NCBI GenBank assembly: GCA_012036375.1
Contig: JAAUOI010000143.1
Span: forward strand, 1-7,618
DNA: 7,618 bases
From: Allobrachymonas sp.
GTDB lineage: Bacteria; Pseudomonadota; Gammaproteobacteria; Burkholderiales; Burkholderiaceae_C
Reading direction: 5' to 3'
A program made the position numbers and the translations under genes. This document shows, piece by piece, positions 1 to 6,753 of this stretch; the first letter of the stretch is position 1; each line of letters starts with the position of its first letter. The notes under the pieces were generated by a model that worked only from the letters and a program-made list of their open reading frames with translations, did not search any database and had not been told where the DNA came from.

Positions 1-129
1 GGGCGCATCTTTGCCGGGCGCAGCGCAAACCTGTGCCAGTGTGGCTTGGCTTGCTACAAGAATGATCAGTCCAGCGAGGCAGGCGCGAAGCCTTAGTTGG
101 GCGAACCAAGAGGTGTGGCGTGAATACAT
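1..129 (-). CDS. Secreted protein, N-terminal fragment (runs off window)
   Basis: An ATG at 127-129 on the minus strand opens a frame that stays open to the window edge (43 codons, no stop). The start reads MYSRHTSWFAQLRLRACLAG and continues into a hydrophobic core (LIILVASQATLA) followed by QVCAAPGKDAP. This is a standard signal peptide: a basic n-region, a hydrophobic stretch around residues 18-31, and a likely cleavage after ATLA, about residue 32. The mature protein is therefore exported to the periplasm or surface. The mature start with CAAPGKD resembles, from memory only, large repeat-rich surface proteins of Comamonadaceae, but too little is present to name a family. The gene diverges from acpP. 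No good Shine-Dalgarno is visible upstream. The frame has no long ORF call because it is truncated, yet the signal peptide makes it convincing. Confidence 0.7.
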   Translation of the reverse strand, partial: MYSRHTSWFAQLRLRACLAGLIILVASQATLAQVCAAPGKDAP

Positions 130-341
130 TTTGTAATTCTAATTTTTTGTTGTGTTATCAAAGACTTAGCAATAAATTTGGGCTCGAAAAACCATTTACT
201 TTGCTAAACCCGCACGGCCTTGTTGTTTTCTGGGAAACAAAGCGCCCAAACTCAACTGTATTTTTTAACAGTTTTTGAATCGAGTCCGCACCCCCTAAAC
301 GGGTAGAATCTTAGAGTTTTCAACAACCCTTAGAGGGACTT
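130..341. promoter_or_regulatory. Divergent intergenic region upstream of acpP
   Basis: This AT-rich spacer must hold the promoters of both acpP (plus) and the divergent secreted-protein gene (minus). A -10-like hexamer TAGAAT lies at 304-309, about 30 bases before the acpP ATG. The nearest -35-like hexamer, TTGAAT at 275-280, is 23 bases upstream, which is too far for a normal sigma-70 pair, so the promoter assignment is weak. Two short inverted repeats are visible: TTGTTT/AAACAA at 223-240 and AACTGT/ACAGTT at 254-273. Either could be an operator. The acpP ribosome binding site is GAGGG at 333-337, close to the ATG at 342. Confidence 0.4.
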
Positions 342-581
342 ATGAGTGATATTGAAGCACGTGTCAAAAAAATCATTGCCGAGCAACTCGGTGTGGAAGA
401 GTCGCAAGTCTCTCCTGAAAAAGCCTTTGTTGCTGATCTAGGCGCTGATTCTCTGGACACCGTGGAATTGGTGATGGCTTTGGAAGACGAGTTTGGCATT
501 GAAATCCCAGATGAGGATGCCGAGAAGATCACCACGGTGGGCGCAGCGATTGACTACGCCAATACCCATAAGAAAGCTTAA
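342..581 (+). CDS. acpP: Acyl carrier protein
   Basis: Cytosolic acyl carrier protein of type II fatty acid synthesis. It carries the growing acyl chain as a thioester on a 4'-phosphopantetheine arm and hands it to FabF, FabG, FabZ, FabI and acyltransferases. The 79-residue length is the family norm, the protein is very acidic, and the phosphopantetheine attachment motif DSL is present with Ser37 (context GADSLDTVELVMALEDEFG). Start chosen at the ATG preceded by GAGGG; MSDIEARVKKII matches the family N-terminus. It is followed by a strong terminator and then fabF, the usual acpP-fabF pairing. The gene expected upstream in most proteobacteria, fabG, is absent; instead a divergent secreted-protein gene is there, so acpP probably has its own promoter. 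Identification is essentially certain. Confidence 0.98.
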   Translation: MSDIEARVKKIIAEQLGVEESQVSPEKAFVADLGADSLDTVELVMALEDEFGIEIPDEDAEKITTVGAAIDYANTHKKA

Positions 582-595
582 CTGAGCTTCTCTAC

Positions 596-633
596 AAAAG
601 GGCGGTGGCTGTTTGAGCCGCTCGCCCTTTTTT
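596..633 (+). terminator. Intrinsic terminator after acpP
   Basis: AAAAGGGCG (596-604) pairs with CGCCCTTTT (623-631). The stem continues with GTGGC (605-609) against GCCGC (617-621), with one G-U pair and a single bulged T at 622. The loop is seven bases and the hairpin ends in a run of six T (628-633). This is a textbook rho-independent terminator placed 14 bases after the acpP stop. It probably gives partial termination, making acpP transcript more abundant than downstream fabF, as fits the high cellular demand for carrier protein. Confidence 0.88.
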
Positions 634-682
634 ATTTGGATTTTTCGCATCGATTCTGATGCATCAGTTTTTAGCCATCCTT

Positions 683-1930
683 ATGAGCAAACGTCGCGTC
701 GTCATCACTGGTTTGGGCTGTATCAGCCCCGTGGGCAACAACATCGAAACCGCTTGGGCCGCGCTGATTACCGGGCAATCGGGCATTGGTGTCATCACCC
801 GATTCGATGCCAGCGCCTTTGCCTGCAAGATCGCAGGCGAGGTCAAGGGCTTTAATGTAGAAGACTACATGACCTCCAAAGAAGCCCGCACGATGGACAC
901 GTTCATCCATTACGGCATCGCAGCAGCACATCAAGCGATTGCCGATGCTGGCCTCAAAACGGGTGATGCACTGAGCGACGACGAAGCTGTGCGAATTGGT
1001 GTGAATATTGGCTCGGGCATCGGCGGTTTGCCGCTGATTGAAGAGACACATTCCGAGCTTAGCAATCGCGGCCCGCGCCGCATCACGCCATTTTTTGTGC
1101 CAGCGAGCATCATCAACATGATTTCCGGCCATGTGAGCATGCGCACGGGTTTCAAAGGCCCCAACATTGCTGTCGTCACGGCTTGCACCACGGGCTTGCA
1201 TGCCGTGGGTATTTCGGCGCGAATGATTGAGTATGGCGATGCAGACGTCATGATCTGCGGCGGTTCAGAAGCCACCGTTTCGCCATTGGGCGTGGGCGGC
1301 TTTGCGGCCATGCGGGCGCTGTCGACGCGCAATGACGATCCTGCAACAGCTTCTCGCCCGTGGGATAAAGACCGTGATGGCTTCGTGCTAGGCGAAGGCG
1401 CGGGCGTGCTCGTGCTCGAAGAGTATGAGCGGGCAAAAGCGCGCGGCGCGAAAATTTACGCCGAAGTGGCAGGCTTTGGCATGAGCGGTGATGCTGGCCA
1501 CATGACCGCGCCGAATATGGACGGTCCGCGCCGCGCCATGCTAGGAGCGATTCAGAACGCCGGCTTGAAGCCAGAAGACATTGATTTGGTCAATGCGCAT
1601 GGCACGTCCACCCCATTAGGCGATGTGAATGAATCCAATGCGATCAAGGCAGTGTTTGGCGAGCATGCGAAAAAGCTGATCGTCAATTCCACGAAGGGCG
1701 CAACCGGGCATTTGCTCGGCGGTGCAGGCGGGCTAGAGAGTGTGTTCACCGCGCTGATGGTCCACCATCAAATTGCTGCGCCCACGATCAATATCGCCAA
1801 CCAAGACCCCGAATGTGATTTGGATTACTGTGCCAATACAGCTCGCAAAACCGAGATTCGCGCCGCCGTGAAAAACAACTTCGGCTTTGGCGGCACGAAT
1901 GGTGCTTTGGTGTTTAAGCGGGTTCAGTAG
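683..1930 (+). CDS. fabF: Beta-ketoacyl-ACP synthase II
   Basis: Cytosolic condensing enzyme of fatty acid elongation. It joins malonyl-ACP to acyl-ACP with loss of CO2, giving 3-ketoacyl-ACP; FabF also extends C16:1 to C18:1. From the ATG at 683 the protein is 415 residues, the family length, beginning MSKRRVVITGLGCISPVG. The thiolase-fold catalytic set is complete: nucleophile Cys168 in VTACTTGLHA, His306 in NAHGTSTPLGD, Lys338 and His343 in STKGATGHLLGGAG, plus the C-terminal NNFGFGGTN loop. An in-frame ATG at 659 would add eight residues (MHQFLAIL) not seen in relatives, so 683 is preferred, although neither start has a clear Shine-Dalgarno. A perfect 12-bp palindrome (656-667) lies just upstream. 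The partner substrate carrier, acpP, is immediately upstream across a terminator. Confidence 0.97.
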   Translation: MSKRRVVITGLGCISPVGNNIETAWAALITGQSGIGVITRFDASAFACKIAGEVKGFNVEDYMTSKEARTMDTFIHYGIAAAHQAIADAGLKTGDALSDDEAVRIGVNIGSGIGGLPLIEETHSELSNRGPRRITPFFVPASIINMISGHVSMRTGFKGPNIAVVTACTTGLHAVGISARMIEYGDADVMICGGSEATVSPLGVGGFAAMRALSTRNDDPATASRPWDKDRDGFVLGEGAGVLVLEEYERAKARGAKIYAEVAGFGMSGDAGHMTAPNMDGPRRAMLGAIQNAGLKPEDIDLVNAHGTSTPLGDVNESNAIKAVFGEHAKKLIVNSTKGATGHLLGGAGGLESVFTALMVHHQIAAPTINIANQDPECDLDYCANTARKTEIRAAVKNNFGFGGTNGALVFKRVQ

Positions 1931-1958
1931 GCACACGGCAGCTTGCGCGAATCAGTCC

Positions 1959-2519
1959 ATGCAGCACGCCCCCGCGCTTGACATCCTGCCCCAGCGCAGC
2001 CGCGTGCATGCGTGTGCGGTGATGTTGCTTACTATTATTATGATAGCACTCAGCGCAGATTTCATGACGGCTAGTGGTCAATTTGGCTTGAAAAATGTGC
2101 TGTGGACAGGTGCTGCGGCAGGGTTGTTGACATGGGCTTGGGCAGATGTACTGCGTCAGCCGCAAGGAGCTTTGCGGCTCGCACAGGGGCAGTGGAGTTG
2201 GCGCAAGATGGATCGCGCGGATACGCAAGTGGCTTCAAAAGAGCAGGTGGGAACTTTGCAAGTGCATCTTGATCTACAAAGCTACTTATTGGTGCGCTGG
2301 TCACCGCAGCAGTCTGAGCAGTTTTTGTCAGGACGAATTTTCAGAACAATACCGTCATGGTTTCATCTCGAAGCGCGACATTTTCAGGACATGGATGTGA
2401 CCAAGCCTATGTCCGAGGCAATTCGGGTCGCCCAGCCGAGTTGGCAGGTCGTGCGCTGCGCGGTGTACAGCAGTCAAACACCGCTGGAGCTTGACTTCAG
2501 TGAAAAGCCTGCTCGCTGA
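1959..2519 (+). CDS. Small inner-membrane protein, YgfX-like topology (unknown function)
   Basis: A 186-residue protein of unknown role. Starting at the ATG at 1959 (28 bases after the fabF stop), it has two hydrophobic segments, about residues 17-36 and 47-64, joined by a short polar loop. A soluble remainder follows that is rich in Trp, Gln and alternating hydrophobic residues (GALRLAQGQWSW, LQSYLLVRWS, PSWQVVRCAVYSS). Two membrane helices near the N-terminus followed by a beta-rich tail ending in a W-x-x-x-R motif recalls the YgfX/CptA family, but this is a topology impression, not a firm homology. A longer in-frame start at 1887 would overlap the end of fabF and is unlikely. The gene ends in a TGA one base before the ATG at 2521 of rpoE, so translation of the two is probably coupled. 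Position between fabF and rpoE suggests transfer of transcripts into the sigma-E operon. I cannot assign a function. Confidence 0.75.
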   Translation: MQHAPALDILPQRSRVHACAVMLLTIIMIALSADFMTASGQFGLKNVLWTGAAAGLLTWAWADVLRQPQGALRLAQGQWSWRKMDRADTQVASKEQVGTLQVHLDLQSYLLVRWSPQQSEQFLSGRIFRTIPSWFHLEARHFQDMDVTKPMSEAIRVAQPSWQVVRCAVYSSQTPLELDFSEKPAR

Positions 2520-2520
2520 A

Positions 2521-3192
2521 ATGGATCGCCCACTGAACGATCAATTGATTGCGCAGGCCAGTAGCGGCTTGCAGCCAGACCCCGATCAGGCCTTGGTAGA
2601 GCTGGCACGAGCCGGTGGACGCGAAGGCGAGCGTGCTTTTGAGTTGCTCTTCATCAAATACCGCAAAAAGCTCGAGCGCATGATTTCGCGGATGGTGCGC
2701 GATGAAGGTGCCATGCAAGATGTGGTGCAAGAAAGTTTTATCAAAGCTTGGCGGGCGATGGCCGGGTTCAGAGGCGAGTCGCAGTTCTACACTTGGCTCT
2801 ATCGCATCGCCATCAACACGGCGAAAAAGCATTTGGTAGCGGCCAAGCGCAATCCCATCATCAACGAATCCTCGTTATCCAGCGGTAACGAAGACGACGC
2901 AGAGGGCATTCCTGAAGGCTTGCTGCACAGCATGGGCGAAGCCGATACGCCTGAAGCAGCATTTGCAGCGCAAGAAATTGCCCAAGCGGTGAATGCAGCA
3001 TTAGAGGACTTACCTGAGGAACTGCGCCGCGCTTTGGTACTCAGAGAGATGGAAGGCTTGAGCTACGAAGACATCAGCGAGGCCATGGATTGCCCGATTG
3101 GCACAGTGCGCTCGCGCATCTTCCGCGCCCGCGAGGCGATTTCAGCCCGCATCAAGCCAATGCTGGAGCACCAAGGCGGCAAGCGTTGGTAG
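2521..3192 (+). CDS. rpoE: RpoE/AlgU-type ECF sigma factor
   Basis: Extracytoplasmic-function sigma factor that directs RNA polymerase to envelope-stress promoters when released from RseA. From the ATG at 2521 it has 223 residues. Region 2 spans about residues 40-106 (AFELLFIKYRKKLERMISRM, QDVVQESFIKAWRA, FYTWLYRIAINTAKKHL) and region 4 about 158-208 (LPEELRRALVLREMEGLSYE, CPIGTVRSRIFRAREAI). The linker is acidic, as usual in this group. Start choice is open: GTG at 2500 has GGAG ten bases upstream and TTG at 2491 is also in frame, but both overlap the preceding gene, whereas ATG 2521 follows its TGA by one base. All give the same functional domains. It is followed by rseA and rseB, the standard sigma-E control pair, so identity as RpoE rather than another ECF sigma is secure. 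No clear sigma-E-type autoregulatory promoter was recognised. Confidence 0.96.
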   Translation: MDRPLNDQLIAQASSGLQPDPDQALVELARAGGREGERAFELLFIKYRKKLERMISRMVRDEGAMQDVVQESFIKAWRAMAGFRGESQFYTWLYRIAINTAKKHLVAAKRNPIINESSLSSGNEDDAEGIPEGLLHSMGEADTPEAAFAAQEIAQAVNAALEDLPEELRRALVLREMEGLSYEDISEAMDCPIGTVRSRIFRAREAISARIKPMLEHQGGKRW

Positions 3193-3239
3193 AAACTTTG
3201 CCTATTTGTTGGAATACGATTGTTTTTTGGACGACGATC

Positions 3240-3821
3240 ATGAAGTACGTTGAATTGAAAACCCAAGACGCGGGAGAGCAGGCGCACATGTTGTCAGCCC
3301 TGCACGATGGTCAGCTTGATGTAGCCAGCGCAGCGGCCTTGGTGCGAGCCAGCCTGTCTGATGAAGGCTTGATGCAGCAATGGCGCAGCATGAGCGCGAT
3401 CAGTGCGGCGATGCAATCCTCGGTGCAAGTCGCATTGGGCGCTGCGCAAACCCCCGTCGTCGCCGCCATGACTGCACAACCGGCTGCGAATGACAGCATC
3501 TTCCGCTGGAAAATGGTGGCTGGCTTTGCAGCGCTGGCTGCGGTGGGCTCTGTCGTGTGGGGCTTGGTGGGTCAGCAAGTGCCCTCTGGCGGTGCGCAAT
3601 TGGCGCAGCAGTCCCAGCCCGCATTGTCTTCTGCTGCATTGCCGCAAGGCGTGATCACTGTGCAAGCCAATGCAAGTAACAGCGCAGAGTTACAGGTGAT
3701 GATTCGCGATCCGCGTTTGGATGAATTGCTCGCAGCGCACAAGCAGTTTGGCGGCATGTCTGCCTTGCAGCAGCCTGCGGGTTCGTTGCGCAGCGTCTCG
3801 CTGATGAGCACCCGTCCGTAA
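3240..3821 (+). CDS. rseA: Sigma-E anti-sigma factor RseA (MucA-like)
   Basis: Single-pass inner-membrane anti-sigma factor that holds RpoE through its cytoplasmic N-terminal domain and is destroyed by regulated proteolysis on envelope stress. The 193-residue product has an N-terminal domain containing MLSALHDGQLDVASAAALV (about residues 17-35, the conserved 'S-A-L-x-D-G' start of the anti-sigma domain), one transmembrane helix at about 89-110 (WKMVAGFAALAAVGSVVWGL), and a periplasmic tail with IRDPRLDELLAAHKQFGG (about 155-172), a conserved block of betaproteobacterial RseA proteins. The ATG at 3240 is preceded by GGACGA at 3229-3234, a good ribosome site; the longer in-frame opening at 3090 overlaps rpoE and is spurious. 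It lies 47 bases after rpoE. Cleavage by DegS and RseP homologues is expected from the family; neither gene is in this window. Confidence 0.92.
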   Translation: MKYVELKTQDAGEQAHMLSALHDGQLDVASAAALVRASLSDEGLMQQWRSMSAISAAMQSSVQVALGAAQTPVVAAMTAQPAANDSIFRWKMVAGFAALAAVGSVVWGLVGQQVPSGGAQLAQQSQPALSSAALPQGVITVQANASNSAELQVMIRDPRLDELLAAHKQFGGMSALQQPAGSLRSVSLMSTRP

Positions 3822-3835
3822 AGCGCAGCGGCATC

Positions 3836-4945
3836 ATGCAAGCCTTATTTTTTAAGCAAAATCGACCTCTAGCCGGCATGAAATGTGCGCGGAGTGCTAT
3901 TGATTTAGCAGCATTTAAGACTGCGTTTAATCTTCAGGCCCTGACCTTGACGGCAGCTTTGTTGATAACGCCCATAGCCTTTGCGCAAAAGCCCGGTGAG
4001 CCCGCGCCCACGGGACAAGGCGCGATTTCAGTGAGCGAATGGCTCTCGCGCATGCATGAAGCAGCGATGAAGAAGCGCAGCTATATAGGCACGCTCGTAC
4101 AAAGCTCGGGCGGTGCGCACAATGCCATCAGCAGCGCGCGGATTTGGCATGCATGCGATGGTCAAAACCAAGTCGAGCGCGTAGAAGCCCTCACGGGTGC
4201 GCCGCGCAGTTCGATTCGCAAAGATGACAAACTCGTCACCTTCGTACCCGAGGCCAAGCTTGTGCGTATGGAAACGCGCGAAGGCATCGCGGCCAGCGGT
4301 AATTTCACCGATCTGCTCAAACCAGGGGACAACAGCATTGCTGAGTTTTATCTTGCCAAATCCTTGGGCACTGAGCGCATCGCTGGCCACGAAGCCGACG
4401 TGGTGCAGCTACAGCCGCGCGATGCATTGCGCTACGGTTATCGCCTCTGGACAGAGCGCAAAACTGCACTCGTCTTGAAAATCCAAACACTCGACTCAGC
4501 TGGCGCTGTGCTCGAGCAAGCCGCGTTTTCTGAATTGCAACTCGATGCGCCGGTCAAAATGAACAAGCTCAAGGCCATGATGAAGCCGCAAGAAGGCTGG
4601 CGCGTGGAGCACAGTGATGTGATCAAAACCACCGCGTCTGCTGAAGGCTGGCAGCTCAAAGCCAGTGTGCCCGGCTTCAAAGGTGTCAGTTGCCACAAGC
4701 GAGGCGCGAGCACGCAAGCCGCGCAAGACGATACGCTGCAATGGGTGTTCTCCGATGGCTTGGCGACGGTATCGCTCTTTGTACAGCCCTTCGATAAATC
4801 GCGCCACACGCAAGAAGGCATCGCTGCAACGGGCGCGACCAATAGCCTTTTTCGCCGTTTGAACGAGCATTTCCTCACTGTGGTGGGCGAAGTGCCGCCG
4901 CAAACACTGCGGCAGTTTGCTGCCGCGCTAGAGCGCAAAAAATAA
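3836..4945 (+). CDS. rseB: Sigma-E regulatory protein RseB (MucB-like)
   Basis: Periplasmic protein that binds the periplasmic tail of RseA and shields it from the site-1 protease; in studied relatives it senses lipoprotein or LPS intermediates. The hydrophobic core of the signal peptide is at residues 34-50 (LQALTLTAALLITPIAFA), with cleavage likely after AFA at residue 50. The N-terminal LolA-like domain runs about 65-240 (SEWLSRMHEAAMKKRSYIGT, LTGAPRSSIRKDDKLVTFVP, DALRYGYRLW), and the smaller C-terminal domain about 250-360 (LQWVFSDGLATVSLFVQPFD). Start is uncertain: ATG 3836 gives 369 residues and an unusually long pre-signal segment, while ATG 3878 (MKCARSAI) gives 355 residues and a more normal signal peptide; neither has a strong ribosome site. 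The gene is 14 bases after rseA. The mature protein is unaffected by the choice. Confidence 0.93.
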   Translation: MQALFFKQNRPLAGMKCARSAIDLAAFKTAFNLQALTLTAALLITPIAFAQKPGEPAPTGQGAISVSEWLSRMHEAAMKKRSYIGTLVQSSGGAHNAISSARIWHACDGQNQVERVEALTGAPRSSIRKDDKLVTFVPEAKLVRMETREGIAASGNFTDLLKPGDNSIAEFYLAKSLGTERIAGHEADVVQLQPRDALRYGYRLWTERKTALVLKIQTLDSAGAVLEQAAFSELQLDAPVKMNKLKAMMKPQEGWRVEHSDVIKTTASAEGWQLKASVPGFKGVSCHKRGASTQAAQDDTLQWVFSDGLATVSLFVQPFDKSRHTQEGIAATGATNSLFRRLNEHFLTVVGEVPPQTLRQFAAALERKK

Positions 4946-5051
4946 GGCATGTTTTAAGTTGGCCAAGGTCTTGAAAATAAACCTCTAAAACACATGTCAT
5001 CGCTACCGTAGCCACAATATTTATATCTTTATTTTTTTACGTTAACCACCT
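4946..5051 (+). promoter_or_regulatory. rseB-mucD intergenic region with short palindrome
   Basis: This 106-bp AT-rich gap is the largest inside the rpoE-mucD block and could carry a separate mucD promoter. It contains a perfect interrupted palindrome, GCTAC-C-GTAGC, at 5002-5012, and an AT-rich tract (5016-5037) just before the gene that includes a run of seven T. A TTGAAA at 4971-4976 has no convincing -10 partner at normal spacing. No rho-independent terminator follows rseB. The bases before the mucD ATG do not form a recognisable Shine-Dalgarno. Confidence 0.3.
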
Positions 5052-6541
5052 ATGAAAACCAAACTCTCTGCCTTGTTTTCCTCCACCGTGCTGGCCAGCA
5101 TGCTGGCTGTGGCGGGTTTGACGACGCTCTCGTTCGCCCCCGCGGCCGCTCTGGCGCAAAGCGCCCCAGCAGTGCGCGGCCTGCCAGATTTTGCCGAGCT
5201 GGCCGAGGCCAATGGCCCGAGCGTGGTGAACATTCGCACCGTGGCCAAAGTGTCATCGCGCAGTGGCGGTGGTAATTTGGAAGGTATGGACGAAGAGATG
5301 CAAGAGTTTTTCGCCGTTTCTTTGGTGATCGTGTACCGGGCGTACCGCGCGGCAACACACCTCCGCGCAACAATGGCCCGCAAGAAGAGCGCGAAGTGCC
5401 GCGTGGCGTGGGCTCAGGCTTTATCTTGACCGCAGATGGCTTCATCATGACCAATGCGCATGTGGTCGAAGGCGCAGACGACGTGATCGTCACGCTCACC
5501 GACAAGCGCGAGCTCAAAGCCAAAATCATTGGCGCCGATAAGCGCACCGATGTGGCCGTGATCAAGATTGAAGCCACTGGCTTGCCCGTCGTCAAAATCG
5601 GTGACTCCAACCGCGTGCGCGTGGGCGAATGGGTGATGGCGATTGGCTCGCCTTTCGGCCTCGATAACACCGTCACTGCCGGCATTGTGAGCGCCAAAGC
5701 GCGCGAGACGGGTGATTTTCTGCCCTTCATCCAAACCGATGTGGCCATCAACCCCGGCAACTCCGGCGGCCCGCTGCTGAATATGCGCGGCGAAGTGATC
5801 GGCATTAACAGCCAAATTTATTCCCGCTCCGGCGGCTTCCAAGGTATCTCATTTGCCATTCCGATTGACGAAGCCATGCGCGTGAGCGAGCAGTTGCGCG
5901 CCACAGGCCGCGTGGTGCGCGGGCGCATTGGTGTGCAGATTGGTGAAGTCACTAAAGAAGTGGCGGAGTCAATTGGCCTGCCCAAACCTGCCGGCGCACT
6001 CGTTCGCTCGGTGGAAGCTGGCGCACCTGCCGCGCTCGGCGGCGTGGAGGCGGGTGACATCATCACCAAATTCGATGGTAAAACCATCGAACGCTCCACC
6101 GATTTGCCGCGCCTCGTGGGCGGCACCAAACCCGGCACCAAGAGCACCGTGACCGTGTTCCGCCGTGGCGCAAGCCGCGATTTGGCTGTGACTGTGGCAG
6201 AAATTCCTGCTGAAACGCCCACCCGCCGAGCCAGCGCCCCCGCCGAGCCGCCGAAGCCCAGTGGAGCAGGCCAAGCCGTTGGCCTCGCAGTCGCCGAGCT
6301 GACCGACGCGCAAAAGAAAGACCTCAAACTCAAAGGCGGCGTGCGCGTGACAGCCGCCACCGAAGCCGCCGCACGAGCCGGTCTGCGCGAAGGCGATGTG
6401 ATTGTGGCGGTGGCGAATACGGAAGTGACCACGCTGGCTGAGTTTGAAGCTGCTCTTAATAAAGCCGATCGCAGCAAGCCAATCAATGTGCTGTTCCGTC
6501 GCGGTGAGATGGCGCAGTTTGCGTTGATTCGGGCGAGGTGA
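5052..6541 (+). pseudogene. mucD: MucD/DegP periplasmic serine endoprotease, frameshifted
   Basis: An HtrA-family protease that degrades misfolded envelope proteins and restrains the sigma-E response. Frame one (5052-5429) gives a signal peptide (residues 1-35, cleavage after AAALA) and the start of the mature protein (LPDFAELAEANGPSVVNIRT), then leaves the family sequence after MQEFF at 5311. A second frame, open from before 5312 to 6541, resumes at once with RRFFGDRVPGVPRGN. Restoring one base in 5307-5312 gives a 496-residue protein of normal family length. All functional parts are present: His137 (TNAHVVEGADD), Asp167 (RTDVAVIKI), Ser238 (INPGNSGGPLLN), PDZ1 at about residues 290-385 and PDZ2 about 428-495. 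Downstream of the break conservation is intact, so the loss is very recent, a sequencing indel in or next to a T5 run, or bypassed by slippage. The first frame alone would yield an inactive 125-residue fragment. It lies 106 bases after rseB. Confidence 0.9.
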
Positions 6542-6570
6542 TTTTTTGCGTTCGTAGGTGCTGGTGATCC

Positions 6571-6670
6571 GGCTGCGCTTGGGTTATCCCACTTCGCGAA
6601 TGTCCTCCGCGCTGGCCTTCGGCTGGCGCTCCCCCTTTATTTCGCTGCGTGAGGCAACCTAAGCGCAGCC
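6571..6670 (+). repeat. Palindromic repeat element E1 (copy 1, REP/MITE-like)
   Basis: A roughly 100-base imperfect palindrome between the convergent mucD and tumA-like genes. The outer arms GGCTGCGCTTGGGTT (6571-6585) and AACCTAAGCGCAGCC (6656-6670) are complementary at 14 of 15 positions. The middle arms (about 6588-6600 and 6641-6653) pair partly. The tip is GCGCTGGCC-TTC-GGCTGGCGC (6609-6629). It shares its core with element E2 in inverted orientation: 26 of 30 bases match in the strong half (6630-6659 reversed against 7481-7510) and 20 of 27 in the weak half. The pattern of a conserved core, a triloop hairpin and palindromic arms fits a dispersed structured repeat. As it lies between convergent genes it may also act as a bidirectional terminator. 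It contains no real gene. Confidence 0.8.
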
Positions 6671-6753
6671 TAACAGCCAGGGTCGTGAGGTTAGAAAAGT
6701 ATTGCTTTGCACTCAATGCCGCACTCTCCGCAGCGAAGTTTTTACGTTAGAAA

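Noticed and set aside
1887..1958. Longer start for the small membrane protein
   Set aside because: It would lie within the end of fabF and adds residues without a membrane or signal feature; the ATG at 1959 is better.
3090..3239. N-terminal extension of RseA by 50 residues
   Set aside because: It overlaps rpoE in another frame, and the ATG at 3240 has a proper ribosome site and a family-like start.
5050..5805. Long antisense open frame (251 codons) opposite mucD
   Set aside because: It mirrors a strongly conserved protease gene, has low-complexity composition typical of antisense frames in GC-rich codons, and shows no domain.
5818..6486. Antisense open frame (222 codons) opposite the mucD PDZ region
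   Set aside because: Ser/Ala/Pro/Arg-rich product expected from the complement of the real gene; no motif or ribosome site.
6609..6640. E1 tip hairpin as a simple terminator for mucD
   Set aside because: The hairpin is followed by C5-T3-A-T3 rather than a T run, and it is part of a longer palindrome also present in E2, so it is better described as a repeat, though it may still stop transcription.
6483..6716. Minus-strand frame of 77 codons overlapping element E1
   Set aside because: It reads through the palindromic repeat and into the end of mucD; repeats of this kind commonly generate spurious small ORFs.
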